A DNA stretch of 50,310 nt, from contig JAFLVF010000003.1 of assembly GCA_022508425.1 (NCBI GenBank), positions 1 to 50,310 of the forward strand, given 5' to 3'. Positions 28,209 to 37,340 of this stretch are shown piece by piece. How positions within the stretch are numbered: the stretch's first letter is position 1; every line of letters begins with the position of its first letter. This DNA is from Clostridiales bacterium (GTDB lineage: Bacteria > Bacillota > Clostridia > Christensenellales > Pumilibacteraceae). The notes below the pieces were generated by a model that saw only the letters and a program-made list of their open reading frames with translations, was not told the origin of the DNA and made no database searches. Both the position numbers and the translations under genes were made by a program.

Positions 28209-29938
28209 TTGTCGTCTCCTACGTTATTAGCTTCGGTCGCGGGCTTGGAAGCCGTCGCCTTCTTTGCAGTTGTCGATTTACCTGCTGTTGTCGACTTCTT
28301 TGTCGCAGTCGATTTATTCGCTGTCGTTGATTTCTTTGTCGTAGCCGATTTATTCGCCGTCGTTGATTTCTTTGTCGCAGTCGATTTATTCGCTGTCATT
28401 GATTTCTTTGTCGAGGTCGATTTATTCGCTGTCGTTGATTTCTTTGTCGAGGTCGATTTACCTGCCGTCGTTGACTTCTTTGTCGTAGTCGATTTATTCG
28501 CCGTCGGTTTCTCTGTCGCAGGCTTGGCTTCGGGCGTTTCGGGTTCCTCTGTCTGTCTCTCCGCCTCCTCCGCTTTTTCCGCAACCTCTTCGGTCGGGGT
28601 TTCGACCGTTTCGGCCTGCGGTGAAGTTTCCGTAAATTGATCTGCGATTTCCTCCGTCGGCTGTTTTTCGACAGCCTCTTCAATCGGATTTACTTCTGCT
28701 TTTTCTTCGGTCGCCGCGATTTCGTTGTCGGCTGTCGGCGCTTTTGTGTCGGCAGTCTTAACGGGCTTGATTTTTCCGATGATTTTTTTGATTATATTTT
28801 TCTCTTGCGATGCGGCGAGCTCTTCGGCTATGCGCTTTTGCTCCTCGAGCTTATCGTACTCCTCGTCGTACGCCGCGAGATTTGCCATTATTCCCTTATT
28901 ATATAAGTGACATGCTACGAAGTGATCCTTTTCGACCTCGATGTATTCGGGGACCTTGAACTTGCACACCTTCATACATTCCGAACAACGCGTGTGGAAT
29001 TTGCAACCGCTCGGCGGGTTGGCGGGAGACGGAATGTCGCCCTCGAGCACAATCCTGTTCATCTTGACGTTGGGGTTGGGTGCGGGAACTGCCGAGAACA
29101 GTGCTTTTGTGTACGGGTGCAACGGATTGTCGAACAGCTCTTCGGTCTCGCTAAGCTCCATCGCGTTGCCCAGGTACATTACCAAAATCTTGTCGGTTAT
29201 GTACTTGACGACGGACAGGTCGTGAGAAATAAACACGTACGCAAGCCCCATTGTCTGCTGCAATTCTTTGAGCAGGTTGATTATCTGGGCCTGAATGGAA
29301 ACGTCGAGAGCGCTGACCGGCTCGTCGCATATGACGAGCTTGGGTTTTACTGCGAGAGCGCGCGCAATGCAAATGCGCTGGCGCTGTCCGCCCGAGAACT
29401 CGTGCGGATATCTGTCGTAATGCTGGGGCTTTAGCCCGCACTTTTTCATAATGTCGAGCACGTACGAATGCACCTGCTCTTTTGGCACTATCTTGTGCAC
29501 TCTGACAGGCTCGGCGATTATACTGCCGACGGTCATGCGCGGCGGGAGGCTGGAATACGGGTCTTGGAAGATAAGCTGAATGTCGGTGCGGTACTTCTGC
29601 ATCTGCCCTTTCTTGAGGTCGGTGATATCGTCGCCCTCGAAATATATCTTGCCGCCGTCTATGCCGTACAGCTTAAGCACCGTACGCCCGAGCGTCGTCT
29701 TGCCGCAACCAGACTCGCCAACGACGCCTATAGTCTTGCCCGTGTCTACGTCGAACGAAATGTCGTCGACCGCGCGCAAAACTTTAGTGGGCTTGCCGAA
29801 GAGATTGGTCTGTATGGGGAAGTACTTCTTCAGCCCGACTACCTTTAATAGCGGCATATTGCCTTTAGCGCTCGACTCTGCCGTTGCGTCGGCTTGGGTT
29901 TCGGGCGCGTAAACTTGCTGTTTTTCCGCTTCGCTCAT
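28205..29938 (-). CDS. oppF: Oligopeptide ABC transporter ATPase OppF with long repetitive C-terminal tail
   Basis: A 577-residue ATPase. The core is normal: Walker A GESGCGKTT (74-82), signature SGGQRQR (182-188), Walker B LVICDEP (201-207), switch His239, and the Opp-type cysteine motif (Cys312, Cys318, Cys321, Cys325) that in relatives binds an iron-sulfur cluster. The usual protein ends near residue 346. Here about 230 residues follow: a charged helical part (about 355-395), an acidic Glu/Pro/Thr region (about 400-490) and seven 12-residue Lys/Thr/Ser repeats of the form STxTKKSTTANK. ATG 29938 overlaps the oppD stop. It powers peptide uptake with OppD. The tail is unlike any standard OppF and resembles the cytosolic tail of the protease encoded downstream. 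Confidence 0.95.
   Translation of the reverse strand: MSEAEKQQVYAPETQADATAESSAKGNMPLLKVVGLKKYFPIQTNLFGKPTKVLRAVDDISFDVDTGKTIGVVGESGCGKTTLGRTVLKLYGIDGGKIYFEGDDITDLKKGQMQKYRTDIQLIFQDPYSSLPPRMTVGSIIAEPVRVHKIVPKEQVHSYVLDIMKKCGLKPQHYDRYPHEFSGGQRQRICIARALAVKPKLVICDEPVSALDVSIQAQIINLLKELQQTMGLAYVFISHDLSVVKYITDKILVMYLGNAMELSETEELFDNPLHPYTKALFSAVPAPNPNVKMNRIVLEGDIPSPANPPSGCKFHTRCSECMKVCKFKVPEYIEVEKDHFVACHLYNKGIMANLAAYDEEYDKLEEQKRIAEELAASQEKNIIKKIIGKIKPVKTADTKAPTADNEIAATEEKAEVNPIEEAVEKQPTEEIADQFTETSPQAETVETPTEEVAEKAEEAERQTEEPETPEAKPATEKPTANKSTTTKKSTTAGKSTSTKKSTTANKSTSTKKSMTANKSTATKKSTTANKSATTKKSTTANKSTATKKSTTAGKSTTAKKATASKPATEANNVGDDK
28244..28492 (-). repeat. 36-bp tandem repeats coding the OppF Lys/Thr/Ser tail
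   Basis: Seven copies (the last degenerate) of a 36-base unit in frame with oppF, each coding a 12-residue block such as STSTKKSTTANK or STATKKSTTAGK. Near identity at DNA level suggests recent expansion by slippage or recombination, so copy number is likely to vary between strains. Confidence 0.9.
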
Positions 29939-31122
29939 TATGCTTCGCCGCCCTCCCCGTTATTGTCGTCGGCGTAGAGGTAGCACGCAACGGAGTGCGT
30001 GTCGCTGACCTTTACGGTGTCCGGATATTTGCCGTTGCACTTGTCGGTGCAGTGACGGCAACGATTTTTGAAATAGCACGAATCGGGCAGGTTTATGGGA
30101 TTGGGAACCTGACCGGGTATCGAATACAGCGGCTTTGACGCGTCCGAAGACAACAATGGTTTACTCTTTTGCAAGCCTATCGTGTACGGATGCATGGGAT
30201 GGAAGAAAATCTCTTCCGCCGTTCCATGCTCTATCACGCGCCCGGCATACATTACAACCACCTCGTCGGCCATTTCCGCAATGACGCCGAGGTCGTGAGT
30301 AATGAGCATTATCGAACAGCCCTCTTGCTTTTGAAGGGATTTGAGCAGTTCCAAAATTTGGGCCTGTATTGTGACGTCGAGCGCGGTAGTCGGCTCGTCG
30401 GCTATAATCAGCTTGGGGTGGCCGGAAACCGCCATAGCTATCATGACGCGCTGGCGCATGCCGCCCGACAACTCGTGCGGATAGCTCTTGTAAACATGCT
30501 CGGGCATGGAAATGCCCACCTTTTTGAGCAGCTCGATGCTGTACGCCTTGGCGGACTCTTTCGTCGCCGTTTTGTCGTGGAGCATGGTCACTTCGTCGAG
30601 CTGGTAACCTATGGTAAAGACCGGATTGAGGCTTGTCATAGGCTCTTGGAAAATCATCGTTATGTCCTTGCCGCGAATGTTGTACATTTCGTGCGAGGGC
30701 ATTTTGGCAATGTCGTAAGCAAGCTTTCTGCCCTGCTCATCGTACCCGAGCGCGTCCGAGTTAAACCTGATCTCGCCCGCCGTCGTCTGACCCTGCGGGG
30801 CTTGAACGAGTTGCATTATGGAAAGCGAGGTGACGCTCTTGCCGCAACCCGATTCGCCGACGACACCTACAATCTTGTTCTTGCCGATGTTAAACGACAC
30901 GCCGTTTACGGACACTACAGTACCCGCGTCCGTAAAGAAACACGTTTTCAGACCGTCCAGCTCGATGATGTTGTTCTCATCGTGCATGACCGTTGTATAC
31001 TCCTCGGGAGCGCGCTTAGCGCGCTTGAGAGATTCATAGTACTTCATCTGCTTGATGTTGTACTTGATTATCTTTCGGCTCTCCCGAATAGAGATATAGT
31101 TTGTCGTCTTCTTTTCGCGCAT
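29938..31122 (-). CDS. oppD: Oligopeptide ABC transporter ATPase OppD
   Basis: A 394-residue ATPase that energises peptide import together with OppF. Motifs: Walker A GESGCGKS (about 93-100), signature LSGGMRQRV (about 218-226), Walker B LIIADEP (about 239-245), and the C-terminal cysteine motif [14 protein letters not shown] of Opp/Dpp ATPases. The first 45 residues are an extra basic segment ([19 protein letters not shown]). AAGGA lies 8 bases before ATG 31122. It starts 3 bases after oppC ends, and its last base overlaps the oppF start, so it is tightly coupled within the operon. Confidence 0.97.
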   Translation of the reverse strand: MREKKTTNYISIRESRKIIKYNIKQMKYYESLKRAKRAPEEYTTVMHDENNIIELDGLKTCFFTDAGTVVSVNGVSFNIGKNKIVGVVGESGCGKSVTSLSIMQLVQAPQGQTTAGEIRFNSDALGYDEQGRKLAYDIAKMPSHEMYNIRGKDITMIFQEPMTSLNPVFTIGYQLDEVTMLHDKTATKESAKAYSIELLKKVGISMPEHVYKSYPHELSGGMRQRVMIAMAVSGHPKLIIADEPTTALDVTIQAQILELLKSLQKQEGCSIMLITHDLGVIAEMADEVVVMYAGRVIEHGTAEEIFFHPMHPYTIGLQKSKPLLSSDASKPLYSIPGQVPNPINLPDSCYFKNRCRHCTDKCNGKYPDTVKVSDTHSVACYLYADDNNGEGGEA

Positions 31123-31125
31123 TGT

Positions 31126-32253
31126 CTATTTCCTTGCTTTCGGGTCCATTGCATCGCGCAGACCGTCGCCTACGAAGTTAAAGCCGAGAACGGCTATGAC
31201 TATCAGTATACCGGCAGGCAACCATACGTTCATGTGGTATTGGAATATAATGGGATCGTTGACCTGCGCTATCATCGTGCCCCAGGCCGCTTTGGGAAGC
31301 TGAACGCCGAGGCCGAGATAACTCAATGTCGATTCGTACAGTATGACGCTTCCCAAGCCGAGCGTCATGGAAACAATGAGTTGCGGCATTACGTTTGGAA
31401 TAAGATGCCTGAATATCTTTCTGCCCGTAGACAGACCCATGACCTCCGTAGCCGTCATGTATTCCTGTTCGCGCAGTGAGATTATCTGACCGCGCACCAA
31501 TCGCGCAACGCCGCTCCAAGAGAACATCGTGATGATTACCATCAATACGTAAATCTGCTGATCGGGCTGGAGCTGCCACGAGTCGATAACGGCAGAAGCT
31601 ATCAAAAGTATAGGCAATGTCGGTATGCAGTTGAATATGTCGACTACGCGCATTAATACTTGGTCTACCCAACCGCCGAAATATCCCGCGATTCCGCCTA
31701 TCACTATCCCGATAACAGTCTCGAGTATTACAACGATAAAGCCTATCATCAACGATATCCGTCCGCCGTACATCAGCCGCACGAACACGTCGAAGCCCTT
31801 GTCATCGGTACCCAAGAGGTGGTTGCTGCTCGGGCTTGCGTAAGTATTGGTTTTGCCTATATACGTAAATTCTTCTACGACGGTTATCTCGTCGCCGTTC
31901 TCGTCGACGTACGTATAGTTTTGAATAATGGTAAACTCCGTCGGAGTTTCGTCCACTTCCTCCTCGCCCCACTTGCAAAACAACGGGCCGAGGAAGGAGA
32001 ATACAAACAGAAACGCTATCATTACAAGCCCGACTATGGACAGCTTGGAACGGAAGAACCGCCGCATGACAAGTCGTATCGGGCTTATCTCTTTGTACGT
32101 CTCCTCTTCCTCGCCGCTCTCCGCAATGGTCGTAGCTTCGTCCGCCGCGTCGGAAATCGACTGTGCGATGGCGAGCTTGTCGGTCTTGACTGCGACAGCG
32201 GCCGTCGTCTCGGAGACAGCTATTTCGTCTACGTTTTCAAGTTCGTTTTCCAT
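31126..32253 (-). CDS. oppC: Oligopeptide ABC transporter permease OppC
   Basis: A 375-residue permease with an acidic cytosolic N-terminal extension (about 1-75, rich in Glu and Ala, ending GEEEETYKEISPI), then the OppC N-terminal helix, an outside loop of about 60 residues, and five C-terminal helices with the EAA-like loop (about residue 270, TATEVMGLSTGRKIFRHLIP). A textbook AGGAGGTGA ribosome site precedes ATG 32253. It forms the channel with OppB. The extension is longer than usual for OppC and is acidic, matching the charged tails of other proteins in this operon. Confidence 0.96.
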   Translation of the reverse strand: MENELENVDEIAVSETTAAVAVKTDKLAIAQSISDAADEATTIAESGEEEETYKEISPIRLVMRRFFRSKLSIVGLVMIAFLFVFSFLGPLFCKWGEEEVDETPTEFTIIQNYTYVDENGDEITVVEEFTYIGKTNTYASPSSNHLLGTDDKGFDVFVRLMYGGRISLMIGFIVVILETVIGIVIGGIAGYFGGWVDQVLMRVVDIFNCIPTLPILLIASAVIDSWQLQPDQQIYVLMVIITMFSWSGVARLVRGQIISLREQEYMTATEVMGLSTGRKIFRHLIPNVMPQLIVSMTLGLGSVILYESTLSYLGLGVQLPKAAWGTMIAQVNDPIIFQYHMNVWLPAGILIVIAVLGFNFVGDGLRDAMDPKARK

Positions 32254-32263
32254 AGCTCACCTC

Positions 32264-33259
32264 CTATTTAGTCAATTTGACGCGCGGGTCGACGATGGCG
32301 TACATTATGTCGGACAACAGCGTGCCGATGACGGTAAGAATCGCCAAGAACATATTGTAGCCCATGACAAACGGAATATCGCCGTCTTTTAGCGCAAGAT
32401 ACGCAAGTCGGCCGATACCGTCTATAGCAAAAACTTCCTCTGTGATCATCATTCCGCCGAAAAGCCCCGGCAATATACCGGCAAGCAAGGTCGCAAGCGG
32501 AATGAGAGTGTTTCTGAACGCATGCTTATATATGACGGTGTGCTCGGACAAGCCCTTTGCACGCGCCGTCCTTATGTAGTCGGCGTTGAGCACCTCGAGC
32601 GTATTGGTACGAGTATAGCGCATAAGTCCGCCGATAGACAGCACTACGCTTACGAGTATGGGCATGATAAGATGCACGGCCATATCGCCGAACTTGTGCA
32701 TTTGTCCTGCGAAGTTAGCCGCGTAGCTCACGCTCGTATCGACAAGTCCGCTGTTGGGTAGCCACCCGAGGTCGACGGAGAATATCTTGATGACTATTGC
32801 CGCGAAGAAATACGTCGGGAAGGACAAGCCTATCATTGTAAGGACGGTAACGGTATAGTCGCGCACAGAGTACTGATGGGTCGCGCTCGTAATGCCGAGC
32901 GGAATAGCAATCAGGAACTGCAAAATCGTCGCGACAAGCGCTATCGAGAACGATATCCACATGTAATCGGTGATAACGTCCGTAACGGGGCGGTTGTACT
33001 TGAACGAATTGCCTAAATTGCCGCTGAGTAGCCCTTTAAGCCAAGTGAAATATCCGCCTACGATGCTGCTGTTGAGCCCGTACAAATCGAGGAATCGATC
33101 GATATCTTCTTGCTTAATAGTACCTTGAGCGAGCTGCGCCGCATACTTCGTTTCGACGTAGTTCATGGGCATCATGCGAACAAGCGCATACACGATAAAT
33201 GATACGCCGAGAAGTATTATGATGGCAAGCAATAGCCGTTTTACTATGTACTTAAACAT
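32264..33259 (-). CDS. oppB: Oligopeptide ABC transporter permease OppB
   Basis: A 331-residue permease: N-terminal helix (KRLLLAIIILLGVSFIVYAL), a long outside loop, then five helices with the EAA-type loop YIRTARAKGLSEHTVIYKHA (about residue 230). Length and layout match DppB/OppB. It lies between oppA (20-base gap) and oppC (10-base gap). The ribosome site is poor, so translation may depend on coupling to oppA. Confidence 0.97.
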   Translation of the reverse strand: MFKYIVKRLLLAIIILLGVSFIVYALVRMMPMNYVETKYAAQLAQGTIKQEDIDRFLDLYGLNSSIVGGYFTWLKGLLSGNLGNSFKYNRPVTDVITDYMWISFSIALVATILQFLIAIPLGITSATHQYSVRDYTVTVLTMIGLSFPTYFFAAIVIKIFSVDLGWLPNSGLVDTSVSYAANFAGQMHKFGDMAVHLIMPILVSVVLSIGGLMRYTRTNTLEVLNADYIRTARAKGLSEHTVIYKHAFRNTLIPLATLLAGILPGLFGGMMITEEVFAIDGIGRLAYLALKDGDIPFVMGYNMFLAILTVIGTLLSDIMYAIVDPRVKLTK

Positions 33260-33279
33260 GCTTTATCGAAAAGATTTTC

Positions 33280-35928
33280 TTACTGCTCCTGTGTGCTGCG
33301 TGTTACTAACGACACGGACTCTATGTCGCTCAACAATCCCTTATACGACGAGAGGTCGTCGTTGAAGGTGTTGACGTCTATTCTGGTCTCGTTGTAAGCG
33401 AAGAGGTCGTTTCTCTGGTAAGTGGGAAGCTCGACGGCAAGCTGCATGACGAGGTCAAGCGCACGCGAGTAGATTGCGGCGCGGTCTTTCTGGTTGTTTG
33501 TTTCGCGCGCGTACTCGATCTGCTTGGAAAGGTCGTTGAGGATGCCGTACTCGAAGTCGTATTGGTTGCCCGAATTGCGGATGATCTGCGGATAGCCCCA
33601 GTTGAGTACGGAGGTAGCCGTCGAATCCTTGTGATAGACCTGATACATATCGGGGTCTATCGTCGAGCCCCACGCCGCGCCCCATACGGTAAGCGCGCCG
33701 CTGCTAAGCTTTTTGAGCGCTTGCGCGTCGTTTTTGACGGTGATGTCAAAGCCGTAGCTGTTGAGGCGTTGTCCCGCGTTGAACAGCGCCGACCATGCCG
33801 GGTGGTCCGTGACCTCGCCAGCTATGGTGAATGTGTAACGGCAAACGTGATTGCCTTTCCTATATGTGCCGCTCGCATTGCTGAATCCTGCGTCGGACAT
33901 GAGCTTCTCGATAAACTCTTTCTGCTCGGAGTCGGTCAGCTTGTCGCCTTCCTTCTTGCCCTTGCCCGTCACGAAATTCTTGTAATAGGGGTCGACAACG
34001 TCGAGGTTGGCGGGTACGGGATCACCGATGTACGGATAGTACGCAGTCGAGCCCTCGGGATATGCCCAGCTCGACGTGGACATAGAGCGGTAGATAGGCG
34101 TTGCCTCGCTCTTGTAGTAGTCGATGCAAAGCGAAGTGTCGATGCTGTACATGATGGCGCGGCGCACATTGATGTTAGGAATCTTCGCCGCGTTGATTCC
34201 TATATAGCCGTAGCCGGCCGTCTCTATAGATATGCTGTTATAGCCCTTTTTGCCGTTGATCTCGGTGACCGTCTCGGGCTTGGCGTTGGGTTCTGCGAAG
34301 TCGACGCTGTTTGTGTACAAGCTGTTGAGCATCTGCGTGGATGACACCACAACAAGGCGGAGCTTTTTGATCTTTGCCGGGCCTTTGATATAATAAGGAT
34401 TGCGCTCGTAGTAGATAACGCCGTTGCTGTAGAAGTCGCTTGCCGTAACGTTGTCGGTGCCGCCGCTATCCTTGGACGCCATGTACGGGCCTGCGCCGAC
34501 GGGCACGCCGATTTTGCTCGGCGCGTTGACTATATCTTGCATAAACGACTGCGAGCTCCAACGCACGCCGAAGTTTGAAACATAGTCAAAGTCCTTGTAA
34601 ATGCTGTAATCGGAATAATAGTACATGGGCGCAACGCCGAAAGCGAAGTTCCAAATCGCCTTGGGGTCGACGCCGTGAATCTGTATGGTCAACACCTCGT
34701 TGCCCGTCGACACCGAGCCGTCCGAAGCGTAAGTAGGCGTCGCATAGTCTTTGCCATTTACCTTGACCGAGTCGGCACCGCCGCGCGCGGCGCCGCCGTT
34801 GGCGAACTTAATGCCGCTGATGTTGGGGAACTTCATGACCTTGGTTGCGGCGTCCGCCTCAAGCTCCTCGTTGGTGATAAACTCGAACAGCGACACCGAC
34901 GTTGCCCAATACTGGACGACCTGCTCTATCTCGCCGGGAATCATGTCCTCGACTATGTACGCAATGGCCTGGTTCTTCGTCCAATTCTTGAGCGACGAAA
35001 CGTTGTTGGTTATGCTCGACGACAGCTCGCCGTCGCGCCTACTCCACGTTATGTAACCCTCGTTGTAGAGGAAAACCTCGACGTCGGTCGTAAACAGGTG
35101 CTCGTAAGTATTGCCTTCGCGATCGGAGAATACTGTGTCCTCGTACGAGTTGAGCGAGTTGGAATAGTCTGTCTCAAGCTCCTCTTGGAACAGCTCAATC
35201 GCCTTCTCGTAGTCTTTGACAAGGTTTTTGTACGCCGCATTATTGCCGTTTTGCTTTTTCTCGAGCTCTTCTTCGAAGCTGTCTATGTCGAAATCTTTGT
35301 TCGGATTGGCGTCGAAAATCTCGTTGGAAGCCGAGACGAGCGCATTGATTCGCGCTTCGGCGGCTATCTGGTACTGCTTCATGAAGCTGTCCTGCTCGGC
35401 CTCGCTCGATTCCTGTGTGCGGTATTCCTTCAATCCCACTATATCCGTCGAGTAAATAGTGCTCGAGCCGGTGTACGCCATATCCAAATACACGTAAAGA
35501 TTGAACAAAACGTCTTTTATCGTCACGGGCGAACCGTTGGAGAACTTGACGTCGTTTTTGAGCACGAACGAATACGTTGTGATGCGCTCGTCCTTAGCGT
35601 TGCCGACGGGCTCGTCGCCCTCTGTCACTACCGACATATCCTTGACAAGCACCGCTTCGTCGTCGCCGTATGTAGGATTGCCGTCAGCGTCGTTACCGAG
35701 CATACCGAGCTGTGTAAAGCCGATAACCGTGCTGTCGGTGCCCGACGTCGAGAAGAAAGGATTGAAAACCTGATCGACTTCAAGCGTGGATAAGCGCAAC
35801 GGATCTTCTTCGTTGTTGAAGTACTGCTTCTCGCCGTCGCCGTCTTTCTTGTTGCCGCACCCTACGAAAGAGAACGCCATGCAACCGGCAAGCGCTGTAG
35901 CCAAAATCTTTTTTGCAAAATTTCTCAT
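33280..35928 (-). CDS. oppA: Oligopeptide-binding lipoprotein OppA with large insert
   Basis: An 882-residue peptide-binding lipoprotein (SBP_bac_5 family); lipobox FVGC, Cys24. Family members are usually 520-600 residues. The N-terminal lobe (about 40-165; VKFSNGSPVTIKDVLFNLYVY) and C-terminal portion (about 415-870; VGAGPYM, NVRRAIMYSID) are standard, but residues about 170-410 are an extra, partly coiled-coil-like segment rich in Glu and Lys (FEEELEKKQNGNNAAYKNLV). ATG 35928 was chosen because CGGAG lies 7 bases ahead and the signal peptide starts there, although the frame is open 20 codons earlier. It is probably the receptor for peptides released by the surface protease encoded in the same operon. 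Confidence 0.95.
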   Translation of the reverse strand: MRNFAKKILATALAGCMAFSFVGCGNKKDGDGEKQYFNNEEDPLRLSTLEVDQVFNPFFSTSGTDSTVIGFTQLGMLGNDADGNPTYGDDEAVLVKDMSVVTEGDEPVGNAKDERITTYSFVLKNDVKFSNGSPVTIKDVLFNLYVYLDMAYTGSSTIYSTDIVGLKEYRTQESSEAEQDSFMKQYQIAAEARINALVSASNEIFDANPNKDFDIDSFEEELEKKQNGNNAAYKNLVKDYEKAIELFQEELETDYSNSLNSYEDTVFSDREGNTYEHLFTTDVEVFLYNEGYITWSRRDGELSSSITNNVSSLKNWTKNQAIAYIVEDMIPGEIEQVVQYWATSVSLFEFITNEELEADAATKVMKFPNISGIKFANGGAARGGADSVKVNGKDYATPTYASDGSVSTGNEVLTIQIHGVDPKAIWNFAFGVAPMYYYSDYSIYKDFDYVSNFGVRWSSQSFMQDIVNAPSKIGVPVGAGPYMASKDSGGTDNVTASDFYSNGVIYYERNPYYIKGPAKIKKLRLVVVSSTQMLNSLYTNSVDFAEPNAKPETVTEINGKKGYNSISIETAGYGYIGINAAKIPNINVRRAIMYSIDTSLCIDYYKSEATPIYRSMSTSSWAYPEGSTAYYPYIGDPVPANLDVVDPYYKNFVTGKGKKEGDKLTDSEQKEFIEKLMSDAGFSNASGTYRKGNHVCRYTFTIAGEVTDHPAWSALFNAGQRLNSYGFDITVKNDAQALKKLSSGALTVWGAAWGSTIDPDMYQVYHKDSTATSVLNWGYPQIIRNSGNQYDFEYGILNDLSKQIEYARETNNQKDRAAIYSRALDLVMQLAVELPTYQRNDLFAYNETRIDVNTFNDDLSSYKGLLSDIESVSLVTRSTQEQ

Positions 35929-35991
35929 ATTATGCTCCGTTTGCGGTAAAACCGCATAAAGTTGATAACTGATTGGTGATTTGTCCAACGG

Positions 35992-37206
35992 TTATTCGAG
36001 CACGACTTGGTTGTCGATAGCGAGCGTTATTTGCTCTAACGTCGAACGATCGTTGAAGTAACAGCCCTTAAATTGTTCGTCGTTTGCGACTATAACGATT
36101 TCTTTTCGTTTGTTAACGGGCAAGAAGCCGTTGGGCAATCTCGTCATTGTGTAAGTCGCGCTTACCGACACGTTTTCAAACTTACTGTCCGTCGCCTTTA
36201 CGCAAATGGGCGCGACTATAATCTTACCTATCTGCGAGTTGTTCGTGTCGATATCTATTGTGACGTTTTCGAACTTGACGTTCTTGACCTCGGCGTTCTC
36301 CGCCTTGCCGAACAGACTGATGTTGAGTATAAGTCTGCCGTCGTCGTCAAGATCCTCGTCGTAATCGAGGCTGTCGGTAACCGAGCTGTAAGTGAGCTTG
36401 AAATTCCTGATCGTATGCCCCTGACCGTCGAACAAATGCTTGTAGTCGGCAAAGCCGGAAAACTCTGCGCCGCCGAAGTCTATGTCGGCGACCAGCCTGA
36501 TGTCTTTGTTATAGCTGTTTCTAAGCTCCGCCGCAGTTGCCACGTCGATGTATTCGCCCTTGGTATACTTGACGATTACCTTGATCTCCGTGCTTGTATC
36601 GCCGCCCGGGTGAACAAAATCTTCGTCCCAAGCGTTGCCTTCCTCGTCGAAGAAGCCTATGGGCGTATATCCCGCGCGGCTTTCGGCATAGTGCGAAATG
36701 TCCTTGAACTTTGCTCCCTCTTCCACATTGTACGCAACGCCTATTTTTACAAGCTCGCCCGTAACCTCGTCGACGTAATACAGTTGATATGTATACCGCA
36801 AAAGTCTGTTCCACTTGGCGTACAGCGTAACGCCCGCGTCTGTCACTCTGTCGTTCTCGAAATCCCACCGACCCTCGTAGGTAACGTTGCCTTCGCCGTC
36901 CTCTGAACGGGTTCGGTACCATCCGTCGAATGTGTACTCGGCGCGGGTTATCTCGGACTTTGACAGTCTGGCGTTTCTATCCTCCGCCGCGGGATCGTGA
37001 ATGAGATTTGTCGTCCCCGGCTTAAATCCGTAACGGTAAACGATCGGCGCTTCCGAGTTTTGAAACCTTCCGCCCTCGAGCATAAAGGTGATTTTTACAC
37101 CCTCGCCGACGCCGAGCACGGCATTGCCGCTTTTGCACCCTATCATAGGGAAAGCGAACACCGCCACCGCTGCAAGTATTAAGATAAAAGCCTTTAGTTT
37201 TTTCAT
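35992..37206 (-). CDS. Lipoprotein with InlB B-repeat-like and GLUG-like segments
   Basis: A 404-residue lipoprotein; lipobox MIGC, Cys24. The first half has two Listeria-Bacteroides (InlB B-type) repeat-like units, shown by EYTFDGWY, TLYAKW and GYTPIGFFDEEGNAW. The second half has ADIDFGGAEFSGFADYKHLFDG followed by IRNFKL and VKNVKFENVTID motifs, typical of GLUG or right-handed beta-helix surface proteins. It is the first gene of the opp-protease operon, 63 bases before oppA, with a promoter and structured leader upstream. AGGAAG precedes ATG 37206. Role unknown; perhaps binding of a host or food protein or glycan at the cell surface. Confidence 0.85.
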   Translation of the reverse strand: MKKLKAFILILAAVAVFAFPMIGCKSGNAVLGVGEGVKITFMLEGGRFQNSEAPIVYRYGFKPGTTNLIHDPAAEDRNARLSKSEITRAEYTFDGWYRTRSEDGEGNVTYEGRWDFENDRVTDAGVTLYAKWNRLLRYTYQLYYVDEVTGELVKIGVAYNVEEGAKFKDISHYAESRAGYTPIGFFDEEGNAWDEDFVHPGGDTSTEIKVIVKYTKGEYIDVATAAELRNSYNKDIRLVADIDFGGAEFSGFADYKHLFDGQGHTIRNFKLTYSSVTDSLDYDEDLDDDGRLILNISLFGKAENAEVKNVKFENVTIDIDTNNSQIGKIIVAPICVKATDSKFENVSVSATYTMTRLPNGFLPVNKRKEIVIVANDEQFKGCYFNDRSTLEQITLAIDNQVVLE

Positions 37207-37237
37207 TTTCTTCCTGACTCAAGCGCCTGCCGTCTAT

Positions 37238-37304
37238 CGGCGAAAAGCCGCTATTTTGCCGCGAATATCGCCATATTTTGCGAATTTTCGATATGACAAA
37301 ATAG
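37238..37304 (-). promoter_or_regulatory. Structured 5' leader of the opp-protease operon
   Basis: Between the predicted start of transcription (about 37335) and the ATG at 37206 there are nested stems: CTATTTTG (37251-37258) pairs with CAAAATAG (37297-37304), inside it ATATCG (37265-37270) with CGATAT (37289-37294), and next to it CGGC-GAAAA-GCCG (37238-37250). A further small stem, TCTCG-CCA-CGAGA, lies near 37310-37323. No riboswitch family is recognised. Confidence 0.45.
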
Positions 37305-37340
37305 GGGAATCTCGCCATCGAGATACCGACACTTAGCGGT

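Noticed and set aside
28244-28492. CRISPR-like array
   Set aside because: The 36-base units are contiguous without spacers and in frame with oppF.
28038-28640. Plus-strand frame with VDFFVxVDLFAV repeats
   Set aside because: It is the reverse reading of the Lys/Thr repeats of oppF.
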